Assembly: GCA_017395275.1 (NCBI GenBank)
Contig: JAFPVN010000337.1
Coordinates: 1 to 10,803, forward strand
Direction: 5' to 3'
Source: Candidatus Methanomethylophilaceae archaeon
GTDB taxonomy: Archaea > Thermoplasmatota > Thermoplasmata > Methanomassiliicoccales > Methanomethylophilaceae
DNA: 10,803 bases
Part shown: one piece after another, positions 1 to 6,726 of the stretch
Position numbering within the stretch: the first letter of the stretch is position 1
How the letters are laid out: each line of letters starts with the position of its first letter
Made by a program: the position numbers and the translations under genes
The notes under the pieces: generated by a model
What the model was told of the DNA's origin: nothing
What the model saw: the letters and a program-made list of their open reading frames with translations, nothing else
Database searches by the model: none

Positions 1-630
1 GGCGACGAGAGGGACATCATAGTGTTCTCCGTCGGATATGCGAAGGGCGAGAACGGAAAGCTCGTCAGGAACTTCGGCTGGCTGAACCAGTACGGCGGGG
101 AGAACAGGCTCAACGTGGCCATCACCCGCGCAAGGAGGAAGATACACATCGTGTCGTCGTTCGACCCCTCCGAGCTGGAGGTCGACGACATGAAGAACAG
201 AGGACCTAAACTGCTGAAGCTCTACCTGCAGTACTGCGCAGCGGTCAGCTCCGGCGACAGGATGGCCGTCGAGAGCACCCTCAGGGCGCTGGACCGCTCC
301 CGTCCGTCCGACGGGGGCTCCGAGGACGACAGGTTCGCGGATGCGGTCTTCGAATCGCTGAGATCTAAAGGATTGGATGTGGTCCGCGACGTCGGTGCGG
401 GAGGTTACGGCGTGGACATCGCCGTGAGGAAGGACGGAAGGTTCGTACTGGGCATCGAATGCGACGGAAGGCTGTATCACAGCACCATGTCCACCAGGGA
501 ACGCGATTGGCACAGGAGGAGATACCTGGAGTCCAGGGGATGGAACGTCACCCGCGCATGGTGCGCCGACTGGTGGAGGGACCCCGAGGCCGCTGCCGAC
601 GGGATCGTCGATGAGATCGCGTCCCTCTGA
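1..630 (+). CDS. SF1 DNA/RNA helicase C-terminus fused to a PD-(D/E)XK (MTES_1575/Vsr-like) nuclease domain, 5' end outside window
   Basis: The frame is open from base 1, so only the last 209 residues of a larger protein are present. It begins inside helicase motif V (GDERD, residues 1-5) and carries motif VI (RLNVAITRARRK, residues 36-47), the signature of a UvrD/Upf1-like superfamily 1 helicase (AAA_12 type). After a linker of about 60 residues comes a nuclease domain (about residues 108-205) with D139 in GVDIAV and E153-C-D155 in the strand GIECDG, followed by LYH. This is the D...ExD core of the PD-(D/E)XK fold, in the form seen at the end of DUF4011-type giant helicases (MTES_1575, related to DUF559 and Vsr). 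The acidic residues are intact, so the nuclease is probably active on DNA. It converges on the TerB/BrxD/helicase operon, and in other genomes such helicases occur beside the same partners. The internal GTG at base 22 is not the true start. A role in defence is inferred. Confidence 0.88.
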   Translation, partial: GDERDIIVFSVGYAKGENGKLVRNFGWLNQYGGENRLNVAITRARRKIHIVSSFDPSELEVDDMKNRGPKLLKLYLQYCAAVSSGDRMAVESTLRALDRSRPSDGGSEDDRFADAVFESLRSKGLDVVRDVGAGGYGVDIAVRKDGRFVLGIECDGRLYHSTMSTRERDWHRRRYLESRGWNVTRAWCADWWRDPEAAADGIVDEIASL

Positions 631-912
631 TCAGGCGTACATATAGATCAGCACCGCGGCGACCGCGATATGCAGGACGGCGAACAGGTAGTTGAGCTTG
701 AATTTGATCTTCTGGGTCTTGTGCCTGAAATGCTGCATCCCGAGGATCGCTCCCCACGGTGCGACGAGCCCTCCGAGTATGAGGGTCTTCTCCGGTGTCC
801 TCCAGGACTTGTTCACAGCCTTCCTCTTGTCGGCACCGTACATGAAAAACACGATAAGGTTGAGCACCGCCGCAACGGCGACAGCGACTACCGTGATGAT
901 CGGAATCTCCAT
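631..912 (-). CDS. DUF1294 family small membrane protein
   Basis: A 93-residue protein with three predicted membrane segments (about residues 4-24, 43-58 and 72-91). Between them are the conserved DUF1294 features: YGADKRKA (25-32), RTPEKTL (38-44) and HFRHKTQKIKF (61-71). The biochemical function of this family is unknown. I chose the ATG at 912. A longer frame from a TTG at 951 would overlap the preceding helicase gene and add residues unlike the family. A TATA-like box at 934-939 also places the predicted transcript start almost exactly at the ATG, implying a leaderless mRNA. Its TGA stop (633-631) directly abuts the stop of the facing nuclease gene. It follows the helicase gene by 28 nt, so read-through from the Ter/Brx operon is possible, but the own promoter suggests separate control. 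Whether it belongs to the putative defence module is undecided. Confidence 0.85.
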   Translation of the reverse strand: MEIPIITVVAVAVAAVLNLIVFFMYGADKRKAVNKSWRTPEKTLILGGLVAPWGAILGMQHFRHKTQKIKFKLNYLFAVLHIAVAAVLIYMYA

Positions 913-933
913 AGCACCGCAAAGGCGGAGCGG

Positions 934-939
934 ATATAA
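934..939 (-). promoter_or_regulatory. TATA-like box for the DUF1294 gene
   Basis: The minus strand reads GTGAATTATATCC here. TTATAT is centred about 25 nt before the ATG at 912, the spacing expected for an archaeal TATA box that starts a leaderless transcript. It lies at the very end of the helicase gene and the start of the gap. Confidence 0.5.
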
Positions 940-940
940 T

Positions 941-3088
941 TCACTTGGCAACGTCGAAATCCGAATCGAGCCTGTCGGCCGCGAACGCCTTCATCAGCAG
1001 AGATTCGGGCACGTACTCATCATACTTCCCTATGATCAGGTCGTCCCTGTAGGTCACCAGTTCGGTGAGGTCGAAGTTCTGCGAATAGCCCTCCAGGCTC
1101 TTCATCAGGTCGATGTAGTCATAGTCGCATGCGATGTCTATCGTGTAGGGCTCCAGATACCTCAGCACCTTGACATCGGGCATCGCGTGCAGCATCCTGT
1201 GCATGGTGTCGAACTTCCTGGACCCTATCCACGGGCAGATGCGGTTGTAGTTGTTCACCTGGGAGAACACCTTGCCCATACCGGCCTCCTTGGCCGCGCG
1301 TCTGGATTCGTTGAGGCGTCTAAGTCCGGCATCGTCCACATAGTCGTACTGCTCGTCGGAGAACAGCACCTCCCTCATCTTCCTCAGCACCCTGCTGTGG
1401 TATTCGGGGGCGCCAGATTTCCACGACGTGTCCGAGGAACCGTCGGATTCCACCACCTCGGCGACCGTCCCGTCGGGACTGATGCTGGAGATCGCCCACA
1501 CCCTCCCCGAGAGCAGTATGTTACCTCCGACCTCGGGGATCTTCTGCACGGTACCGATGGGCTTCCCCTCGAACCTTATCTCGATGTCCTTGGATCCGGC
1601 GAACACTATCGGGAACCCTTTGCCGAACGCGATCCTCTCCCCCTCGCGGCCGAGCACCAGGGTCGCATCCTTCAGATAATCGAGAAGCCCGCGCTCAACC
1701 ATATACTTGATCAGGACCTTGTAATCGTCCTTCGTTATGAACCTGAAAGGATATAGTGCCAGAACCTCGTCGCAGAGCTCCGTGAACTTGGCCCCGAGGG
1801 AGTTGCGCAGATAGGCCATCGTCTGCTGCAGGAGTATGCCGTAGGGGCACTTCACCGTCCTCGGGGGCTCCACCCATCCCTCCTTGACCGCCAGTTCGAC
1901 CATGGCGATGGAACGGACGAGGTTGACAGATACACCGTAGACGTCGGACCACCACATCTGGGCGTCGTCGTTGCACATCATCACCAGGGACTGCGCACCT
2001 CCGCGCCTGCCCGAACGCCCCATCCTCTGCAGGAGACTGGAACATGAATGCGGGGGGCCGATCTGCAGTATGGTATCCAGGGAACCGATGTCCACGCCCA
2101 GTTCGAGGGTCGATGTGGCGACGGTGGTGACATCGGAGCGGCCGCTCCTCAGCCGTTCCTCAGCGACCTTACGGGATTCCTTGGAGACGCTGCCGTGGTG
2201 GACGAACACCTCCAGCTTGGAACCCATGCGCTCGGCCATCTTGGAGAGGGACCTGGCGGTACGTTCGGCGGTTATCCTGCTGTTCACGAATATTATGCTG
2301 CTGCGCCCGTCGGTCTCATGGAACATGCGGGTATAGGTCCTTCCGATGGCGATCCTCCTGGCAGTGCTCCCGTCGTCGGGGTTCTCGGGGGGTATGAAGT
2401 TGTAAAGGATCCTGACGTCCCTCTTCTGCTCCGCGGGACACACGACGGATACCGTCTTCCGTCCGGTGGCCGCCGAGAGCCATGCCTCGGCCGCGGAGGT
2501 GTCCGATAACGTAGCAGATAAACCGATACGTCTGGCACATGTCCCGGTTACCCTCTCCATGCGTTCGAGGCAGCACAGGAGCTGTATGCCCCTGTCCGAA
2601 TCCATGAAGGAATGCACCTCGTCGATTATGACGAACCTGAGGTCCCCGAACAGTCTCCTCACGTCCTCGGGATCACCGTACACCAGGCCCTGGAGCGACT
2701 CCGGGGTGATCTGCAGTATGCCCGAGGGATCCTTCCTCAGGCGTTCCTTCATCCCCGCCTCGGATTCCCCGTGCCAGCTGGTGAGCTCTATGTACGAGTC
2801 CCTGAGCACCAGGCTGAGACGTCCGAACTGGTCGTCTATCAGCGCCTTGAGCGGGCTGATGTACAGCGCGCCCACCCCCTTCGGCGGGTCTCTGTGCAGG
2901 GATGCTATGACGGGGAACATTGCCGCCTCCGTCTTACCGCTGCTCGTTCCCGACGAGAGGAGGAGATGGCTGTCGGTGCCGTCCATGACCTCGAAGGCGC
3001 GCAGCTGTACGTCCCTGAACTCCGTCCACCTGCTCGTGTGGATGTACTCCTTCAGGAACGGGGGCAGGGAACTGAAATGGTCGGTCAT
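941..3088 (-). CDS. Lhr-like superfamily 2 DEAD/DEAH-box helicase (BrxHI-like)
   Basis: A 715-residue ATP-dependent nucleic-acid helicase. All core motifs are visible: motif I GTSSGKTE (47-54), motif II DEVH (156-159), motif III SAT (191-193), motif IV region IIFVNSR (265-271), motif V ATSTLELGVDIG (324-335) and motif VI QRMGRSGR (354-361). The ATSTLELGVDIG plus QRMGRSGR pair is typical of Lhr-like helicases, and the size matches BrxHI of BREX systems rather than full-length Lhr (over 1,400 residues). The C-terminal half (about 380-715) is the less conserved Lhr-type accessory region; no nuclease motif is seen in it. Its ATG lies in an ATGA overlap with the stop of the BrxD-like ATPase gene and no Shine-Dalgarno site precedes it, so translation is probably coupled. 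It likely moves on or remodels DNA together with that ATPase. The partnership is inferred from overlap and from BREX precedent. Confidence 0.92.
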   Translation of the reverse strand: MTDHFSSLPPFLKEYIHTSRWTEFRDVQLRAFEVMDGTDSHLLLSSGTSSGKTEAAMFPVIASLHRDPPKGVGALYISPLKALIDDQFGRLSLVLRDSYIELTSWHGESEAGMKERLRKDPSGILQITPESLQGLVYGDPEDVRRLFGDLRFVIIDEVHSFMDSDRGIQLLCCLERMERVTGTCARRIGLSATLSDTSAAEAWLSAATGRKTVSVVCPAEQKRDVRILYNFIPPENPDDGSTARRIAIGRTYTRMFHETDGRSSIIFVNSRITAERTARSLSKMAERMGSKLEVFVHHGSVSKESRKVAEERLRSGRSDVTTVATSTLELGVDIGSLDTILQIGPPHSCSSLLQRMGRSGRRGGAQSLVMMCNDDAQMWWSDVYGVSVNLVRSIAMVELAVKEGWVEPPRTVKCPYGILLQQTMAYLRNSLGAKFTELCDEVLALYPFRFITKDDYKVLIKYMVERGLLDYLKDATLVLGREGERIAFGKGFPIVFAGSKDIEIRFEGKPIGTVQKIPEVGGNILLSGRVWAISSISPDGTVAEVVESDGSSDTSWKSGAPEYHSRVLRKMREVLFSDEQYDYVDDAGLRRLNESRRAAKEAGMGKVFSQVNNYNRICPWIGSRKFDTMHRMLHAMPDVKVLRYLEPYTIDIACDYDYIDLMKSLEGYSQNFDLTELVTYRDDLIIGKYDEYVPESLLMKAFAADRLDSDFDVAK

Positions 3089-4362
3089 ATCTCGAGGTCG
3101 TCGAACAGTATGTCGTCCGGATTGATGTCGGCGGATACCTTCCTCTCCCTGACCAGCTTGTCGAAGGTCAGGCCCTCGTTCTGCCTGAGGGTGTCCATCA
3201 GGCTGATGAAGTCCCTGGTTATCTCCCTGGGCGTGATCATCTCCGAGGATATGGAATTGGACATGACCGTCCTGAGGTAGGTCTCCAGCATCTCGTCCGT
3301 GAGTCCGGTGGAGATGCCGTTCCTCTGCTCGTACAGATCCCTGAGGGTCTGAAGGAGCACGTACACCTCCTCGTTGGTGAGGGGGCGGAGGTTGATAACC
3401 GGCCCGAGGTAGTTGTCGTAGCCGTTCTCATAGCGTCCGGCGACGAGCCTGGACCTCAGCGCCTCGTAGCTGTACAGCCCGCGGTTCTGGTCCTCGATGA
3501 AGTCGGGGGTACCGCAGACGTACATCGACAGGTAGGACGACTTCCCCTGCATGATGTCGTTGAACATGGTCAGCAGGCGCTCGTAGTTGTTGGAACGGGA
3601 TATCTTGCTGGGGAGCTTGTAGAGGATCACTCCCTCGTCGATGAAAACCACAAGACCGCTGTATCCCGCGATCCTGACGAACCTTGCCCACATCTTGATG
3701 AAGTCGTACCAGTTGCTGTCGTCGATTATCACCGATACCCCGAGGTCCCTCCTGGCCTCGCTCTTCATGGTGTACTCGCCCTTCAGCCACCTGAGGGCGG
3801 GGTTGTCCTCGTCCTCCGTCGACAGGGACCACCAGTATGCCAGGACGACCTTCACGAAGTCCTGGTAGAACGTCATGTCGCTTAGCTCGGACAGCCTGTT
3901 CCTGAGCTCCTTTTCCATCTTCGCGGCGGAATCCTTCCCGGTCTCCTCCGCGACGGAATCCAGCCAGGTCTGCAGTATGAGCTCCAGCGCTCCCCCGTCG
4001 GGTCTGGCGCGCACCGCCATGTTGCGGACGAGCTCCATGAACGTGTTCTGTCCCTCGCGCTTGTTGCCGGTGAGCCTGCGGTTGATGGCGAGGTCGGCAT
4101 CCATGACCACGAACTTCCTGTCCATGGCATAGTTCCTGATCATCTGGGTCATGAAGCTCTTGCCGTTCCCGAAGCGGCCGGAGATGAACCTGAACGCACC
4201 TCCTCCCTCGGCCGTGTCGGCGAGATCGCTGACGAAAGTCTCGGTCTCCTTCCTCCTGCCGACCGCTATGTACTCCAATCCCCTTCTGGGCACCACTCCC
4301 GATGAAAGCGCGTTCATCATCGTGATAAGCGTCCTCTTCGGTATGTTCTTCGCATCCACCAT
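3085..4362 (-). CDS. BrxD-like P-loop ATPase (DUF2791 / BREX ATP-binding family)
   Basis: A 425-residue AAA+/STAND-like ATPase. Near the N-terminus is RRGLEYIAVGR (26-36), then Walker A GRFGNGKS (62-69), Walker B LVVFIDEG (227-234) and a sensor-1-like strand YVCGTPDF (271-278). An 'RRGLE...VGR...GRFGNGKS' start is characteristic of the DUF2791 family that includes BrxD. The ATG at 4362 is preferred over a TTG one codon upstream because GGGTGAT (4372-4366) then sits 3 nt before it as a ribosome site. That ATG forms a TGATG overlap with the TerB gene, and the stop forms an ATGA overlap with the helicase gene, so all three are one transcript with coupled translation. In BREX types that carry it, brxD sits next to the helicase gene brxHI; the same pairing is kept here. 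Its exact role, probably ATP-driven loading or regulation of the helicase, is inferred. Confidence 0.9.
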   Translation of the reverse strand: MVDAKNIPKRTLITMMNALSSGVVPRRGLEYIAVGRRKETETFVSDLADTAEGGGAFRFISGRFGNGKSFMTQMIRNYAMDRKFVVMDADLAINRRLTGNKREGQNTFMELVRNMAVRARPDGGALELILQTWLDSVAEETGKDSAAKMEKELRNRLSELSDMTFYQDFVKVVLAYWWSLSTEDEDNPALRWLKGEYTMKSEARRDLGVSVIIDDSNWYDFIKMWARFVRIAGYSGLVVFIDEGVILYKLPSKISRSNNYERLLTMFNDIMQGKSSYLSMYVCGTPDFIEDQNRGLYSYEALRSRLVAGRYENGYDNYLGPVINLRPLTNEEVYVLLQTLRDLYEQRNGISTGLTDEMLETYLRTVMSNSISSEMITPREITRDFISLMDTLRQNEGLTFDKLVRERKVSADINPDDILFDDLEI

Positions 4363-5675
4363 CAAATCACCCTATTCAGTTCTTCTTTGTATTCATCGTA
4401 TATAAGACCGTCCTCGACCACGGCGTCCCCGACGGTGTCCATCGCTATCGTGTTGATGCCTTCCTCGACGGAGGACATCCTCATGCCCGCGCCCTTCAGA
4501 TACCTGTCCGCACCTCCTTCCATGGCGGCCCTCAGATATCCCATCTGGGTATCGTCCAATGAGGATGCCAGCGCCTTCCAGGGATCGTCGTCCTTGCCTG
4601 CCGGCACCTCGTAGTCTATGGCCTCCTCGTCCTCCTCGGCATGTTCCGAGGAGATCATGACTGATACCGCATCGAGATCGGACCTTGCGGCGCTGACCCT
4701 GCGTATGTCGAGGACGAGGTCGCTCTTCTCCAGGTCGTCGGTCTTCCATCTGCCGTTGGCCCAGTCCTCTACCGTCTCGGCGATGATACGGCGGTACGTG
4801 GTGGGGTACATCACCGGAAGCGGGGCGGTCTTCTTCTCCCTGACGCGGACCGTCCTTATGAGCATCTTCAGAGTGACCCTGAGGAAGTCCCTCGCCTTGC
4901 TGCCTACGGTGAGATCCAGCGATTCTATCCCCACGCGGGACCTCGTCCCGAAGTACGGGAACCCCTCATAGATGTCGTACTGCGACCTCTTCAGCTTCCC
5001 GAACGATGCTACTATCCTCCTGCCGCCGTTCTGGAGCTCGTTGGCCTCTATCCTGCGCAGGCATTCGGTGTACATCTCCCCGTAGGGGTGCTCCGTGTCC
5101 AGGAACTGCCTGTCCGAAGCGAACAGCAATCTGGAAGCGACGCCCTGCGGGATCAACGCTATCGGGTCCTCCGACAGCGACCCGGTTATCAGATGGGACG
5201 CGACTGTGAAATCACCCGAGCGCGTGACGCCGGGTTCCTTGAGACGGTGGATCCTGGCGTACGTTATGCATGCGTCCGCCATGCTGTCCAGAAGGAAGGG
5301 GTCCATGCCGCCGTAGACGCGCACCACGTTCGCCAGCATCCTCAGATTCCTCTCGGCGTCCTCGTCTGTGTTTATGATCTCCGCCGTGAACAGGAACAGA
5401 TAACCCTCGCTGGACCTCAGGTACTTGCCCTTCCTGACCATCGAGCGCCAGTAGAAGTAGTAGGCACTCTCCTCCGGCGTCATGCTGACGTAATCCGGAT
5501 GACGCGCACCGCATTTGACGAACGGGGCCTCTCCGCCTTCCTGCGCCCATTTGGCGCGGATCTCGAACTGGGATACGCCGGGACAATAGCGTTCGGGATA
5601 GATCTCCCTGATCTCGTCCCCCGAATAGAACCCAGAATAAAGATCGGACGGCATACGGGGGTGTATCGCATCCAT
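4362..5675 (-). CDS. TerB_N / TerB_C domain protein of a Ter-linked DNA-processing system
   Basis: A 437-residue soluble protein. Residues about 60-145 match the TerB_N pattern: a block AYYFYWRSMVRKGKY (71-85), then GYLFLFTAEIIN (91-102), then helices ending in YGGMDPFLLDSMADACITYA. Residues about 355-435 look like TerB_C: DDTQMGYLRAAM, then VEEGINTIAMDTVGDAVVEDG, then acidic YDEYKEEL. These families were linked to tellurite-resistance-type stress systems and to helicase/nuclease neighbourhoods. The middle (about 210-330) is helical and charged, and I could not recognise a canonical metal-binding TerB core in it, so this is a compact member (many are 600 residues or more). The start ATG at 5675 has no clear Shine-Dalgarno site. 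It is the first gene of the overlapping trio and lies 66 nt after the MBL hydrolase gene. Acting as a scaffold or sensor for the ATPase and helicase is inferred. The domain call rests on motif memory, not on a search. Confidence 0.8.
   Translation of the reverse strand: MDAIHPRMPSDLYSGFYSGDEIREIYPERYCPGVSQFEIRAKWAQEGGEAPFVKCGARHPDYVSMTPEESAYYFYWRSMVRKGKYLRSSEGYLFLFTAEIINTDEDAERNLRMLANVVRVYGGMDPFLLDSMADACITYARIHRLKEPGVTRSGDFTVASHLITGSLSEDPIALIPQGVASRLLFASDRQFLDTEHPYGEMYTECLRRIEANELQNGGRRIVASFGKLKRSQYDIYEGFPYFGTRSRVGIESLDLTVGSKARDFLRVTLKMLIRTVRVREKKTAPLPVMYPTTYRRIIAETVEDWANGRWKTDDLEKSDLVLDIRRVSAARSDLDAVSVMISSEHAEEDEEAIDYEVPAGKDDDPWKALASSLDDTQMGYLRAAMEGGADRYLKGAGMRMSSVEEGINTIAMDTVGDAVVEDGLIYDEYKEELNRVI
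4366..4372 (-). promoter_or_regulatory. Ribosome binding site of the BrxD-like ATPase gene
   Basis: GGGTGAT on the minus strand matches the archaeal anti-Shine-Dalgarno core (GGTGAT). It lies 3 nt before the ATG at 4362, inside the last codons of the TerB gene. It decides the start in favour of ATG 4362 over TTG 4365, because the TTG would directly abut the site. Confidence 0.55.
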
Positions 5676-5741
5676 AACGGATAACGATATTGGTCGCCGA
5701 GACCCCGTAACGGAATGAATGTGCTATCCCTTAGGCGGGAT

Positions 5742-6665
5742 TCACTCCTTCTGGCTCAGTTCCCTGATGACCATCGGGATCATATACTTGGCGTTCTCGT
5801 CGAACGCAGCCTCGGGCTGGATGGCCCTGGCGTACTCGGTGTAGTACCTCTTCTTGACGACGTCGATGAGCTGCTGCTCGTCCATGCCGGACCTGTAGCC
5901 CTCCATGACCTCCTGTGCCCCGATGACCGCCATCTCCCTGGCCCTCCTGAGGAGCTTCATGCACCTGTCTCCGATTATGATGTCGTAGTGGGAGAGGAGC
6001 ATGTAGCGCACGTCAAGGGCGAGTCCCCTGTCCATGGAATCGAGGGTGACCTGATATCCTACGAGGTACTGGGGCACCATCTCGTCGTCCCCCACGTACA
6101 CGCCGTTGGTCTCGCACGAGAGCAGGAACTTCTCCTTCTCGTCGTAGAATCCGATGGAGTCCTTGGTGTGTCCCGGGAAGGCGTACACCCTGAAGGAGAA
6201 CTCCCCGGCCTCGATGACGTCCCCGTCCTTGACGAGGATGTCCGCGTCAAGCATATCCGTGAGGTCCTCGTACTCCGCGACCTTGAAGATCTTGGCGGCG
6301 AAGGCGTCGAGCTTCCTCATGGTGGCCTTGGCGGAGTCCTTCTTCATGATGTTTAGGGCGTACTCCGTGGTGACGACCTTGGCGTTCGGCCATGCCCTCT
6401 TGCAGTAGGGGCTTCCCAGCACGTGGTCGTAGTGCGAGTGCGAGAGGAAGATGAAATCCAGGTCCCTCCCGTTCAGGACCTTCCTTATGTTCTCCACCAG
6501 CTGGTTGCCGCAGAATCCGAAACCGGAATCGACCAGGATGGATACCTTCGGCGTGACGATGAGCATGGCCTCCCCACCGATGCACGGTCCCACGTTTGTG
6601 ACCGTATAGTCGACGTTGATCCCTTTGACATCCCTTGTCTGCATGCAGTGGAGCTTTCCCTTCAT
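5742..6665 (-). CDS. Metallo-beta-lactamase-fold hydrolase, substrate unknown
   Basis: A 307-residue protein of the MBL fold. The metal site is visible: HSHYDH (H76, H78, D80, H81), then FPGHTKDS (H166), then SHYDIIIG (H226). An acidic E185 in SCETNG sits where most members have a bridging Asp. The N-terminal strand pair GEAMLIVTPKVSILVDSGFG is also typical. The C-terminal 75 residues are helical and mostly charged. Members hydrolyse thioesters, lactones, phosphodiesters or related bonds; the sequence alone does not choose. I picked the ATG at 6665 over the TTG at 6689 because the TATA box at 6698-6705 predicts transcription starting near 6676, downstream of the TTG. It lies 61 nt after the UbiA gene and 66 nt before the TerB gene, same strand. 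Its own promoter argues for its own unit, possibly reading into the TerB operon. Confidence 0.88.
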   Translation of the reverse strand: MKGKLHCMQTRDVKGINVDYTVTNVGPCIGGEAMLIVTPKVSILVDSGFGFCGNQLVENIRKVLNGRDLDFIFLSHSHYDHVLGSPYCKRAWPNAKVVTTEYALNIMKKDSAKATMRKLDAFAAKIFKVAEYEDLTDMLDADILVKDGDVIEAGEFSFRVYAFPGHTKDSIGFYDEKEKFLLSCETNGVYVGDDEMVPQYLVGYQVTLDSMDRGLALDVRYMLLSHYDIIIGDRCMKLLRRAREMAVIGAQEVMEGYRSGMDEQQLIDVVKKRYYTEYARAIQPEAAFDENAKYMIPMVIRELSQKE

Positions 6666-6697
6666 GATAGTGCCTCTGTCCGTGGACAAATGCTCTT

Positions 6698-6705
6698 ATT
6701 ATAAA
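6698..6705 (-). promoter_or_regulatory. TATA box of the MBL hydrolase gene
   Basis: The minus strand carries TTTATAAT in a local AT-rich island between the UbiA and MBL genes. Its centre is about 36 nt before the ATG at 6665. With usual archaeal spacing, transcription would start near 6676, leaving a leader of roughly 10 nt. This excludes the upstream TTG start. Confidence 0.6.
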
Positions 6706-6726
6706 CATTCTGTGCACCGACGCCTC

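Noticed and set aside
692..1756. Long + strand open frame (354 codons) opposite the helicase gene
   Set aside because: It is antisense to the conserved Lhr-like helicase, is low in motif content and rich in His/Val/Gly from GC codon shadowing. No family resemblance.
941..4362. Calling the locus a BREX system
   Set aside because: BrxD-like and BrxHI-like genes are present, but no PglX methyltransferase, PglZ phosphatase, BrxA, BrxB or BrxC/PglY is seen, and the partner is a TerB-type protein. Left as a BREX-related module pending the left flank.
5674..5686. Repeated ATAACG hexamer (5674-5679, 5681-5686) at the TerB start
   Set aside because: Only two copies of a 6-mer. Could be a regulator site but the evidence is too thin.
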